Shown here: positions 1 through 7,957 of the stretch, in pieces | How the letters are laid out: each line of letters starts with the position of its first letter | Position numbering within the stretch: the stretch's first letter is position 1 | NCBI RefSeq assembly: GCF_004001325.1 | Contig: NZ_AP018722.1 | Coordinates: 558,001 to 622,000, forward strand | Reading direction: 5' to 3' | Source of the DNA: Thiomicrorhabdus aquaedulcis | Lineage (GTDB): Bacteria; Pseudomonadota; Gammaproteobacteria; Thiomicrospirales; Thiomicrospiraceae | DNA: 64,000 bases | The notes under the pieces: model-generated | Seen by the model: only the letters and a program-made list of their open reading frames with translations | Told to the model about the DNA's origin: nothing | Databases searched by the model: none | Program-made: the position numbers and the translations under genes

Positions 1-144
1 GCGCGCGGTATTGCACGTGCTCAAGCGGTTCATATGATTACCCAAGCATTTTTGATGGAGCCAGCCGAGGCCATTGTGCACGCTGGCGTACGTCATTGGG
101 TTATGGATTGGTTAACCAAAACGCTTAACGATTCTAACGCTTAA
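1..144 (+). CDS. sufD: SufD, Fe-S cluster assembly scaffold subunit (3' end only)
   Basis: The frame is open from base 1 and ends in TAA at 142-144, so only the last 47 residues are seen. They begin ARGIARAQA and continue with an alpha-helical tail, which resembles the SRGI-x-EEAR C-terminal motif of SufB/SufD. The next gene is sufS, 19 bp on, as in sufBCDS operons. SufD pairs with SufBC to build Fe-S clusters in the cytoplasm. A 13-bp direct repeat (121-133 and 137-149) spans the stop codon, so the last residues may be variable. SufB is the main alternative; the sufS neighbour favours SufD. Confidence 0.75.
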   Translation, partial: ARGIARAQAVHMITQAFLMEPAEAIVHAGVRHWVMDWLTKTLNDSNA

Positions 145-163
145 CGATTTAAGGGGGTAATGG

Positions 164-1402
164 ATGCAAACATCGCTTAAAAACAGTCCCGATTTTAGCC
201 AGATTCGCGCGCAGTTTCCCATTTTGCAACAAACCGAAAATGGCCAGCCATTGGTGTACTTGGATAACGGCGCGACCGCGCAAAAACCGTTGTCGGTGAT
301 TGAGGCGATGGACACTTATTACCGCACACAAAACGCCAATGTACATCGTGGCGTGTACGGTTTAAGTGAGCGTGCCACCGAGTTGTACGAAGGCGCACGC
401 GAAACCGTGCGCCAGTTTTTAAACGCGCAATCGACCAAAGAAATTATTTTTGTGCGCGGCACTACCGAGGCCATTAATTTGGTGGCCTTTAGTTGGGCGC
501 GCGCCAACTTAACGCGTGATGATGAAATTATTGTAACCGAAATGGAGCATCACTCTAATATTGTGCCGTGGCAGTTGTTGCGTGATCAGCTGGGCATTAA
601 ATTGTCGGTGTTGCGCATGAATCATTTGGGCGAAATTTGCCTAGAGGCCTTAAAAGGCATGGTGAGTGCTAAGACAAAGTTGCTGGCGGTCACCCAAATG
701 TCGAACGCTTTGGGAACTATTAATCCTGTCAAAGAGATGGTACGCATTGCCCATTCGGTCGGCGCCAAAGTCTTAGTCGATGGCGCGCAAGCCACGCCAC
801 ACATGGCGGTGGATGTACACGATTTGGATTGTGATTTTTATGCGCTGTCTGGGCATAAAATGTACGGCCCGACGGGCATTGGTGTGTTGTACGCCAAACA
901 AGCGTTGTTAGAAGCCATGCCACCTTATCAGGCTGGGGGCGACATGATTTATTCGGTGACCTTTGAAAAAACCGAATACAACGTGTTGCCTTATAAATTT
1001 GAAGCCGGAACGCCGCACATTGCCGGTGCAATTGGCCTGGCGGCCGCCATTCGTTTTATTGAATCGATTGGTTTAGAGCACATTGCGGCGCACGAAGCCG
1101 ATTTATTGGCTTACGCCACCGCCGAGCTTAAAAAAATTGACGGTCTGCGCATTATTGGCGAGGCCAAGCACAAAGGTGGCGTGGTGTCGTTTGTAATCGA
1201 AGGGGTGCACCCACACGACATGGCGACCTTAATGGATCAAGAAGGCATTGCGTTGCGCGCCAGTCACCATTGCGCTATGCCGGTTATGCAACATTTTAAC
1301 GTGCCGGCCACCATTCGTGCCTCGTTTGGGGTGTACAACAATCACGCCGACATTGATCGTTTGGTGGCGGCTATTTTAGAAGCCAAATCGATGTTGCTTT
1401 AA
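164..1402 (+). CDS. sufS: Cysteine desulfurase SufS
   Basis: PLP-dependent class V aminotransferase fold that takes sulfur from L-cysteine for SUF Fe-S cluster assembly. The 412-residue protein has the usual family length. The PLP lysine lies in SGHKMYGPTG (about K232), and the persulfide-carrying cysteine in RASHHCAMP (about C370), the short active-site loop typical of SufS (group II) rather than IscS. The start at 164 follows a GGGGG-rich ribosome site. It is co-directional with the partial sufD and probably ends the suf operon, since a 226-bp spacer with a 26-bp perfect palindrome follows. Confidence 0.95.
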   Translation: MQTSLKNSPDFSQIRAQFPILQQTENGQPLVYLDNGATAQKPLSVIEAMDTYYRTQNANVHRGVYGLSERATELYEGARETVRQFLNAQSTKEIIFVRGTTEAINLVAFSWARANLTRDDEIIVTEMEHHSNIVPWQLLRDQLGIKLSVLRMNHLGEICLEALKGMVSAKTKLLAVTQMSNALGTINPVKEMVRIAHSVGAKVLVDGAQATPHMAVDVHDLDCDFYALSGHKMYGPTGIGVLYAKQALLEAMPPYQAGGDMIYSVTFEKTEYNVLPYKFEAGTPHIAGAIGLAAAIRFIESIGLEHIAAHEADLLAYATAELKKIDGLRIIGEAKHKGGVVSFVIEGVHPHDMATLMDQEGIALRASHHCAMPVMQHFNVPATIRASFGVYNNHADIDRLVAAILEAKSMLL

Positions 1403-1432
1403 CGGTTGTTTTAACTGTCTCTATAAACTACG

Positions 1433-1458
1433 AGCATTGACCAGGCCTGGTCAATGCT
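1433..1458. repeat. ACCAGGCCTGGT palindrome, extended to 26 bp
   Basis: The 12-bp core at 1440-1451 is embedded in a perfect 26-bp palindrome (AGCATTG...CAATGCT) between sufS and murC. It could form a hairpin, but no T-run follows, so it is not a classical terminator. This is the longest perfect version of the window-wide repeat. Confidence 0.9.
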
Positions 1459-1628
1459 AAAGTCGTTGTAAACCATCATCAATCAGCACTAAAACAGCAA
1501 GCGTTTATTCAAGTTATCATGCCGTTATGGCATTTTCTTCTGTGTCTTTATCGAATATTTTAGCGCCGGTTTATGCAAAGCGTTGTATCATATCGCCCAT
1601 TCAAAATAATAGAAATAAAGCGTTTTTA

Positions 1629-3023
1629 ATGAAAGAACAGGTCAAGCAGATTCATTTTGTAGGAATTGGCGGGGTCGGCATGGCCGGCATTGCCGAAGTG
1701 TGTTTAAACCTTGGGTATGTGGTGAGTGGTTCGGACTTAAAACACAACCCAACCGTGGCGCGATTAGAGTCCTTGGGGGCGTTGATTCAGCTGGGGCACG
1801 ATGCACTGCATGTGCTTAATACCGATGTGGTAGTGGTGTCTACCGCCATTGGCGCGGGCAATCCCGAGGTAAATTGGGCGCGTGAAGCACGCGTGCCGGT
1901 GATTCCGCGTGCCGAAATGCTGGCCGAGTTAATGCGCATGCGTTTTGGCATTGCCATTGCGGGCACGCACGGCAAAACCACCACCACCAGTTTAACGGCG
2001 GCGGTTTTAACTCAAGGCGGGGTCGATCCTACGTTTGTGATTGGTGGCAAGCTTAATCAAGTGGGCGCCAATGCGCGGTTGGGTTCGGGTCGCTATTTAG
2101 TGGCCGAAGCCGATGAATCCGACGCCTCTTTTTTACACCTGTCGCCTATGATGTCGGTAGTCACCAATATTGACGAAGACCACATGGAAACCTACCATGG
2201 TGACTATTTAAATCTTGAAAACACCTTTATTGAGTTTATTCATCGTCTGCCTTTTTACGGCTTGGCGATTGTCTGTGTGGACGACCCTAATATTCAAGCC
2301 ATTTTGCCTAAATTGTCGCGACGGGTCGAAACCTATGGGTTTTCAGAGCAAGCCGACGTGCGCGCCATTAATGTGCAGGCGCACGGTTTGCAAATGCGTT
2401 TTCAGGTGTTGGTGGGGCGTGAAAAAAGTTTTGATGTGGTGTTAAACACGCCAGGTCGCCACAATGTGCTGAACGCGTTAGCGGCCATTTCGATTGGCTT
2501 AAAACTCGACATTGCCGTGGCCGACATTGTGCAGGCTTTGCATGAGTTTGGCGGGGTAGGGCGGCGGTTTGAAGTGTATGCGCAGCGTTTTATTGGGGGT
2601 CATACGGTCACGTTAGTGGACGATTACGGTCACCATCCAACCGAGCTCACCGCCACCATCGCCACGGCCAAAGAGGCGTTTGTCAAAAAACGAGTGGTGT
2701 TGGTGTTTCAGCCGCATCGCTACACGCGCACCCGTGATTTATTTGACGAGTTTGTTAACGCACTGTTGGCACCCGATTTGGTGATTTTAATGGACGTGTA
2801 TTCAGCGGGCGAAACCAGTTTGCCAATGTTTGATTCCAAAGCCCTCTTGCAAGCCATGCGGGTGCGGGGCAAGCAAGCTATTTACGCCGAAAGCGTTGAG
2901 CAATTAAATGAAATTGCCAGCGATGTGTTGCAAGACGACGACGTGCTGTTGGTTATGGGCGCGGGCGACATTGGCTTAGTGTCAAAGCAGTGGATGGCGC
3001 TGGACGCCGCCCACAAACTCTAA
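1629..3023 (+). CDS. murC: UDP-N-acetylmuramate--L-alanine ligase MurC
   Basis: Cytoplasmic ATP-dependent ligase adding L-alanine to UDP-MurNAc, the first peptide step of peptidoglycan synthesis. 464 residues, normal for the family. It begins MKEQVKQIHFVGIGGVGM (nucleotide-binding Rossmann start), has the ATP loop GTHGKTTTTS, and in the C-terminal domain the DDYGHHPTE motif. The frame is open upstream to 1527, but MurC proteins start just before the FVGIGG motif, so ATG 1629 is chosen. murG is not upstream and murB is not downstream, unlike a standard dcw cluster. Confidence 0.95.
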   Translation: MKEQVKQIHFVGIGGVGMAGIAEVCLNLGYVVSGSDLKHNPTVARLESLGALIQLGHDALHVLNTDVVVVSTAIGAGNPEVNWAREARVPVIPRAEMLAELMRMRFGIAIAGTHGKTTTTSLTAAVLTQGGVDPTFVIGGKLNQVGANARLGSGRYLVAEADESDASFLHLSPMMSVVTNIDEDHMETYHGDYLNLENTFIEFIHRLPFYGLAIVCVDDPNIQAILPKLSRRVETYGFSEQADVRAINVQAHGLQMRFQVLVGREKSFDVVLNTPGRHNVLNALAAISIGLKLDIAVADIVQALHEFGGVGRRFEVYAQRFIGGHTVTLVDDYGHHPTELTATIATAKEAFVKKRVVLVFQPHRYTRTRDLFDEFVNALLAPDLVILMDVYSAGETSLPMFDSKALLQAMRVRGKQAIYAESVEQLNEIASDVLQDDDVLLVMGAGDIGLVSKQWMALDAAHKL

Positions 3024-3056
3024 GAGACTTTCGCGCCTCACTCGTGCAAAGGTCTC
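3024..3056. mobile_element. Short inverted-repeat element (solo MITE ends)
   Basis: 33 bp with ends GAGACTTTCGCG and TGCAAAGGTCTC, touching the murC stop codon. The arms match the terminal repeats of the 159-bp elements at 21078 and 34995, with the interior lost. It lies where murB would stand in many gammaproteobacterial clusters. Confidence 0.6.
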
Positions 3057-3091
3057 TAAACATAAGTCGGGTATTACAGGACAGTTTGAAA

Positions 3092-4000
3092 ATGAATTTT
3101 GGAAAAGTAGCCGTATTAATGGGTGGCACCGCCGCCGAACGTGATGTGTCATTACGCAGTGGAGTGGCCGTTACGGCCGCATTAATCGCCGCAGGTATTG
3201 ATGCTACCGCTGTGGATGTCACCTCGCTAAACGACTTGCAAGCGGTGGCACAGCATTACGATCGCGCCTTTATTGCCCTGCATGGCCGTTGGGGTGAAGA
3301 CGGTGTGGTGCAAGCCATTTTGACCGATTTAGGCGTGCCGTTTACCGGCAGTGGCATGGCGGCATCGGCCTTGGCGATGGACAAATTACGCACCAAGTGG
3401 ATTTGGTTGGGTGCGGGGTTGCCTACACCAGAATTTGTCTGGGTCTCGGCCACGCGACCGCTTAATCTTGCGACCTTTGCCATCCCGTTTCCGGTGATTG
3501 TTAAGCCGTGCCATGAAGGTTCGAGTATCGGCATGCGCAAAGTCAATAATGTGACCGATTTGGCCGAAGCGGTCGCGTTTGCCCAGCAGTTTGACAGCGA
3601 AGTATTGATTGAACGCTGGATTACTGGCAAAGAGTACACCGCCGGTGTCTTGGGTAAAGAGGCTTTACCGCTAATTCGTTTACAAACCACCCACGATTTT
3701 TACGATTTTGACGCCAAATATAAATCCAACGACACTCAATACATTTGCCCATGTGGGTTAGAGCCTGCCATTGAAGCCAATATTAAGGCGATGGTGTTGC
3801 AAGCGTTTGATGTGTTGGGTGCTAAAGGTTGGGGGCGGGTCGATTTGATGATAGATGAAAACAACCAGGCCTGGTTAATTGAACTAAATTCGGTGCCCGG
3901 CATGACCGATCACAGTTTGGTGCCCATGGCCGCTAAAGCCTCGGGTCGAACCTTTGAAACCTTGGTGCGTGAAATTTTACATTCATCGTGTTTGCAATAA
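3092..4000 (+). CDS. ddlB: D-alanine--D-alanine ligase
   Basis: ATP-grasp enzyme joining two D-alanines for the peptidoglycan stem peptide. 302 residues, typical for DdlB. It starts MNFGKVAVLMGG with the conserved AERDVSLRSG motif, has KPCHEGSSIG in the central ATP-grasp region, and ELNSVPGMTDHSL near the C-terminus. The frame continues upstream to 2990 but that part overlaps murC and the inverted-repeat element, so ATG 3092 is used. The palindrome ACCAGGCCTGGT occurs inside the gene (3864-3875), read as part of NNQAWLIEL, a conserved stretch that tolerates it. ftsQ follows 34 bp on. Confidence 0.95.
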   Translation: MNFGKVAVLMGGTAAERDVSLRSGVAVTAALIAAGIDATAVDVTSLNDLQAVAQHYDRAFIALHGRWGEDGVVQAILTDLGVPFTGSGMAASALAMDKLRTKWIWLGAGLPTPEFVWVSATRPLNLATFAIPFPVIVKPCHEGSSIGMRKVNNVTDLAEAVAFAQQFDSEVLIERWITGKEYTAGVLGKEALPLIRLQTTHDFYDFDAKYKSNDTQYICPCGLEPAIEANIKAMVLQAFDVLGAKGWGRVDLMIDENNQAWLIELNSVPGMTDHSLVPMAAKASGRTFETLVREILHSSCLQ

Positions 4001-4034
4001 TGTACCCTGATACTCTGAAGAGTGGGTTGTTGTT

Positions 4035-4727
4035 ATGAAAAAAAGTATACGAATCGTTAGGGCATTGCTGATTGTGCTGGTGTTAAGCGCCATTGGCTGG
4101 CTGGTGGCGCAAAACAGTTCGTTGCTGTTTAAACCCGTTAAAACCTATCAAATTAGCACGCCACTCGTTAATGTAAAAGAACACGATATTGATGCGGTGA
4201 TGCAGCCTTATTTAGGATTGTCTTTTTGGGGGCTTAATTTGGACTTGATTCAGGCCGAATTAACGCGCCTAGATTGGGTCGCGCACGCGACTGTTAAGCG
4301 CAGTTGGCCTGATAGAGTGTATGTATTAATTGAAGAGCAAAAGCCAGTCGCACGTTGGGGAGCCGCCGGTTTGGTAAATGATTCGGGCACGGTGTTTTAT
4401 CCAAGAGACATGAGTTTGTTTGCTGATTTTGTGTTGCTGGATGGGCCGCTGGATAAGTCAGTCGAAATGCTGTTGTACCTAGTAAAATATCAATCTATCT
4501 TAAACACACTAGGGTTTACGGTTGCTGCATTAAAGCGCCAAGTGGACGGAGTTTGGCGTGTGCAATTATTAAATGGCCCCGAGCTGGTACTGGACGCCAA
4601 CCAAAGCGAAGCGAGTATTCAGCGTTTTATTAGAGCCTATCCTAAGCTGTCGCCCGAACTTAGAAAGTCAGCAAGTGTTTATGATTTACGTTATAGTAAC
4701 GGGTTTATTGTCGGTAACGGGCAGTAA
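4035..4727 (+). CDS. ftsQ: Cell division protein FtsQ
   Basis: Bitopic divisome protein linking early and late division proteins through FtsB and FtsL. 230 residues: a short basic N-terminus (KKSIRIVR), a membrane helix at about 9-25, a POTRA domain at about 38-110 (note the RLDWVAHATVKRSWPDRV pattern typical of POTRA_1), then the FtsQ domain. Slightly shorter than E. coli FtsQ (276). It sits between ddlB and ftsA as in classical dcw clusters. Confidence 0.92.
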   Translation: MKKSIRIVRALLIVLVLSAIGWLVAQNSSLLFKPVKTYQISTPLVNVKEHDIDAVMQPYLGLSFWGLNLDLIQAELTRLDWVAHATVKRSWPDRVYVLIEEQKPVARWGAAGLVNDSGTVFYPRDMSLFADFVLLDGPLDKSVEMLLYLVKYQSILNTLGFTVAALKRQVDGVWRVQLLNGPELVLDANQSEASIQRFIRAYPKLSPELRKSASVYDLRYSNGFIVGNGQ

Positions 4728-4774
4728 TAAAAGTAAAAGAGATGTACTTTGAGTACCTTAAGGTCTCATTTTCT

Positions 4775-4847
4775 AAGAAATTTTTGACGCCATAGAGCTT
4801 AAAATCCTTAAGTAAAGGTTCTATAAACACGTATGCAAAAATTTCTT
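4775..4847. repeat. Inverted repeat in the ftsQ-ftsA spacer
   Basis: Perfect 12-bp arms AAGAAATTTTTG (4775-4786) and CAAAAATTTCTT (4836-4847), with a 49-bp loop. They fill much of the 154-bp spacer, where ftsQ and ftsA usually nearly touch. AAGGTCTCAT at about 4760 recalls the end of the MITE family, so a decayed element is possible. Confidence 0.5.
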
Positions 4848-4881
4848 TAAGTCGTTGGTTTAGTTTAAAAGGTAAAAAAGC

Positions 4882-6150
4882 ATGGCGCGTAAACAGCAAG
4901 CTTCAAACACGGTAGTCGGTTTGGATATTGGAACCTCAAAAATTGCGGCAATCATTGGCAAAATTAGGCCAGACGGTGAAATTGAAGTCGTCGGAATGGG
5001 CTCGCATCCCTCACGCGGTCTTAAAAAAGGCGTGGTGGTCAATATCGATTCAACGGTCGAATCTATTCAGCGCGCCATTGATGAGGCCGAACGCATGTCG
5101 GGTTACACCGCACAAAACGTTTATGTAGGTATTGCTGGCAGTCATGTTAAAAGTTTTAACTCCAACGGCATGGTCGCAATTCGCAATCAAGACGTGCAAG
5201 CCGATGACATAGCGCGCGTTATGGACGCCGCGCAAACCATCGCGATACCAGGCGATCAGCGCGTACTGCATATATTGTCGCAAGAGTACATTATCGACAA
5301 TCAAGGGGGGATTCGTGAGCCCATTGGTATGTCGGGCGTTCGTTTAGAAGCTAAAGTTCACATGGTGACGGGCTCAGTCAGTGCGGCGCAAAACATTATT
5401 AAATGTGTAGAGCGTTGTGGTTTGGGTGTGGCCGACATTATTTTAGAGCAATTGGCCTCCAGTGAAGCGGTGCTCTCAGAAGATGAAAAAGAGTTGGGCG
5501 TTTGTCTAGTGGATATTGGCGGCGGCACAACGGATATTGCGGTGTTTCACAATGGCGCAATTCGCCATACAGCCGTTATTTCGGTAGCCGGTGATCAAGT
5601 CACCAACGACATCGCAGTGGCATTACGCACCCCAACGCAAGCGGCCGAAGAAATTAAACGTAAATACGCCTGTGCCTTGCAACAGTTAATTAATAAAGAC
5701 GAAGAGATTGAAGTTCCTAGCGTGGGCGATCGTCCTGCACGGTGTTTGTCACGCCGCACCTTGGTTGAGGTCATTGAGCCGCGTTTTGAAGAGTTATTTC
5801 AGTTGATTCAGTCCGAGTTGCGCAGCTCAGGCTTTGAAGATGTTTTGGCCGCCGGCATTGTTTTAACCGGTGGCAGTTCCTTAATAGAAGGCGCGGTAGA
5901 GTTGGCCGAAGAGGTTTTTCATATGCCGGTTCGCTTGGGTTACCCGCAAGGTGTGGTCGGCCTAAAAGACGAGGTAAACAGCCCTGCATACGCTACCACC
6001 GTAGGGTTGCTTATGTACGCCAAAGAGCACATGGGTGAAATTGTGTTTGATGAGCCTGAAAAACCTGCAAAACCCGGAAGAAAAGCCAATCTTCCGAGCG
6101 CGGGTAGTGTATTAGAACGGATGAAAAACTGGTTTAAATCGAGTTTTTAA
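4882..6150 (+). CDS. ftsA: Cell division protein FtsA
   Basis: Actin-like ATPase that tethers FtsZ to the membrane. 422 residues, normal length. Phosphate 1 motif GLDIGTSKIA near the N-terminus, phosphate 2 CLVDIGGGTTDIA near 210, adenosine motif VLTGGSSLI near 330. The final residues (VLERMKNWFKSSF) form the amphipathic membrane-targeting helix. The next gene is lpxC, not ftsZ: only 106 bp separate them and no ftsZ remnant is visible. Confidence 0.96.
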   Translation: MARKQQASNTVVGLDIGTSKIAAIIGKIRPDGEIEVVGMGSHPSRGLKKGVVVNIDSTVESIQRAIDEAERMSGYTAQNVYVGIAGSHVKSFNSNGMVAIRNQDVQADDIARVMDAAQTIAIPGDQRVLHILSQEYIIDNQGGIREPIGMSGVRLEAKVHMVTGSVSAAQNIIKCVERCGLGVADIILEQLASSEAVLSEDEKELGVCLVDIGGGTTDIAVFHNGAIRHTAVISVAGDQVTNDIAVALRTPTQAAEEIKRKYACALQQLINKDEEIEVPSVGDRPARCLSRRTLVEVIEPRFEELFQLIQSELRSSGFEDVLAAGIVLTGGSSLIEGAVELAEEVFHMPVRLGYPQGVVGLKDEVNSPAYATTVGLLMYAKEHMGEIVFDEPEKPAKPGRKANLPSAGSVLERMKNWFKSSF

Positions 6151-6256
6151 GTTTCGCTTAATTCGTCAATAGGGCGTTTAAAGCACAAACCACTTTTGAA
6201 ATAAGTGTGAAATTAGCCTGGGCAAGTAAAAGCCCCCAAAATTCTGTGAGCTTGAA

Positions 6257-7177
6257 TTGAATCAGAGAACCTTAGCAAATCCTATTAAAGCCCGTGGTGT
6301 TGGATTGCACACTGGCCATGAATCCATTATGACCTTGCGTCCTGCACCGGTAAACACAGGCATTATTTTTAGACGCATTGATCGTAATCCGCCATTAGAG
6401 TTTAAAGTTTCCCCCAATATTGTGGGCGAAACGATGCTGTGCACCACCATTGTGGCTCATCAAGATGGCGATAAAGTTAAAATTGCTACCATAGAACACC
6501 TTATGTCAGCTTTGGCAGGCATTGGTATTGATAATGTCTACATTGACATTACCTCAGACGAAGTGCCCATTATGGATGGCAGTTCGTCGCATTTCATATT
6601 TTTGCTGCAATCGGCGGGCGTACAAATACAGGACGCACCTAAAATGTTTGTGCGAATTTTAAAAGAAGTCGCGGTCGAAAATGACAAAGGTGGTTACGCT
6701 AGATTTAAGCCTTTCGCGGGGTTTAGACTTAATTTTTCTATTGAGTTTGACCACCCAGCATTTCAAGAAACCGCTGAAAAAATGACCTTGGATTTTTCCT
6801 CAACATCGTATTTTAAAGAAGTCAGTCGTGCGCGCACGTTTGGCTTTATGAAAGACATGGAAATGCTACGAGCGCGTAATCTTGGTTTGGGTGCGAGTCT
6901 AAAAAACGCCATTGGTTTGGACGATGATGGTGTAATGAATGTAGAAGGTTTACGTGACAAAGACGAATTTGTGCGCCACAAGATTTTAGACGCCGTAGGC
7001 GATTTGTACATGATTGGCGCACCTATTTTAGGTGAGTTTACAGCGCATAAATCAGGGCATGCCCTTAATAATCAATTGTTGCGTGCCTTGCTTGCGCAAC
7101 CTGATGCTTATGAGTTGGTGTCGTTTAAAGACGCAAAGCCACCCATTCAATATGGCAGCAGTAAAGTATTGCTTTAA
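6257..7177 (+). CDS. lpxC: UDP-3-O-acyl-N-acetylglucosamine deacetylase LpxC
   Basis: Zn-dependent committed step of lipid A synthesis. 306 residues, family-typical. It opens with NQRTLANPIKARGVGLHTG, has the zinc-site motif ATIEHLMSAL, the MDGSSSHF motif, and the HKILDAVGDLYMIG zinc-site motif. The start appears to be TTG at 6257: the in-frame stop at 6227-6229 leaves no ATG, and homology begins right at the TTG. A rare start codon may limit expression, which fits the tight dosage control known for LpxC. It lies after ftsA as in dcw clusters, without ftsZ. Confidence 0.93.
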   Translation: MNQRTLANPIKARGVGLHTGHESIMTLRPAPVNTGIIFRRIDRNPPLEFKVSPNIVGETMLCTTIVAHQDGDKVKIATIEHLMSALAGIGIDNVYIDITSDEVPIMDGSSSHFIFLLQSAGVQIQDAPKMFVRILKEVAVENDKGGYARFKPFAGFRLNFSIEFDHPAFQETAEKMTLDFSSTSYFKEVSRARTFGFMKDMEMLRARNLGLGASLKNAIGLDDDGVMNVEGLRDKDEFVRHKILDAVGDLYMIGAPILGEFTAHKSGHALNNQLLRALLAQPDAYELVSFKDAKPPIQYGSSKVLL

Positions 7178-7207
7178 TTTGATGCGTATTCATATTCAAT
7201 GAGCCTT

Positions 7208-7246
7208 GAGAGCTTTGCCCGTGCATTCATTGGTGCAAAGACCTTA
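7208..7246. mobile_element. Degenerate short inverted-repeat element
   Basis: 39-bp hairpin-forming stretch downstream of lpxC with degenerate ends AGCTTTGCCCGTG and GGTGCAAAGACCTT, resembling the GAGACCTTTGCACG terminal repeats of the 159-bp elements. Confidence 0.4.
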
Positions 7247-7278
7247 TTAAATGTGCCGCTTAGTTTAGGTTTGGTTTG

Positions 7279-7290
7279 ACCAGGCCTGGT
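7279..7290. repeat. ACCAGGCCTGGT palindrome
   Basis: Exact copy in the lpxC / DUF721 convergent spacer, flanked TTTG...TTAA, so the match to the wider TTRACCAGGCCTGGTYAA pattern is nearly full. Confidence 0.85.
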
Positions 7291-7337
7291 TAAGCGGCAT
7301 TTTTGTGCATTGCACTTTTGTATTTTAATGCCGTGTT

Positions 7338-7793
7338 TTATGGCGCGTGTTTTGTCTTATCGGTGGCAGGTTGAGCGCGTTGGCTTAGTTTTAATAACGC
7401 CATTTTTAAGCCCTGAGAATCGGTATTGCGTGCTATGAGTTGCATGGTTTGTGCGTCTGTATCGCTCGGAAAACTGCTGGTTTTAGGCACTTTTATTGGA
7501 GTTTGTGATTTAGGAAAGATGTGTATTTTAACCCTGGTTAACGCCAAATGTGGAAAGTGCGTTTTATAGACGTTTAATACAGTATCTTCAAAAAATCGCA
7601 ACTGCGTTGCCCAGATGCTTTCATCAATTTGCAAAATTAACGTGCTCTGCTCAAAGCCCACGCCAATCAAATGTGCTTGCAGTTCAGGGGGCAATTGGGC
7701 TTGCCCCACTGACAACAGTGCCTGAAACAATTGCGCCTCTTGCAACAAATGGTTTAGAGCGCCACCAGATTGATTTAATAACGGTTTGAGCAT
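7338..7793 (-). CDS. DUF721 family protein, DciA-like helicase loader candidate
   Basis: 151-residue protein with the DUF721 pattern: helical N-terminus, then a central stretch around DESIWATQLRFFEDTVLN with the conserved W...LR, followed by VKIHIFP. DciA proteins of this family load the replicative helicase DnaB in bacteria without DnaC. Position supports the call: in Pseudomonas the DUF721 gene also lies between lpxC and secA, divergent from secA. The C-terminal third is polar and low in conservation. Function is inferred from family and context. Confidence 0.75.
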   Translation of the reverse strand: MLKPLLNQSGGALNHLLQEAQLFQALLSVGQAQLPPELQAHLIGVGFEQSTLILQIDESIWATQLRFFEDTVLNVYKTHFPHLALTRVKIHIFPKSQTPIKVPKTSSFPSDTDAQTMQLIARNTDSQGLKMALLKLSQRAQPATDKTKHAP

Positions 7794-7893
7794 GATAATA
7801 ACCGGTTATGTGTTAGAATATTGCCCATTTTACAGCATCTAAGCCGCCCTAATGTGGCCTATTCTTTTAGAACTTTTTGAACTTTTAGACCTT

Positions 7894-7935
7894 GAGACCT
7901 TTGCATGAGTGGATATACACTCGTGCAAAGGTCTC
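7894..7935. mobile_element. Short inverted-repeat element upstream of secA
   Basis: 42 bp with near-perfect 18-bp arms (GAGACCTTTGCATGAGTG and CACTCGTGCAAAGGTCTC, one mismatch) and a 6-bp loop, ending 22 bp before the secA start. It would form a strong hairpin in the secA leader or carry promoter parts. Confidence 0.7.
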
Positions 7936-7957
7936 TTTAAATCGGAAAACACTTTAC

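Noticed and set aside
1433-1458. 26-bp palindrome as terminator of sufS
   Set aside because: No T-run; the core is shared by copies in all contexts, including genes.
1527-1628. N-terminal extension of MurC
   Set aside because: Not homologous; family proteins begin at the FVGIGG motif, which matches ATG 1629.
7892-7957. N-terminal extension of SecA
   Set aside because: Encoded by the inverted-repeat element; SecA homology begins at 7958.
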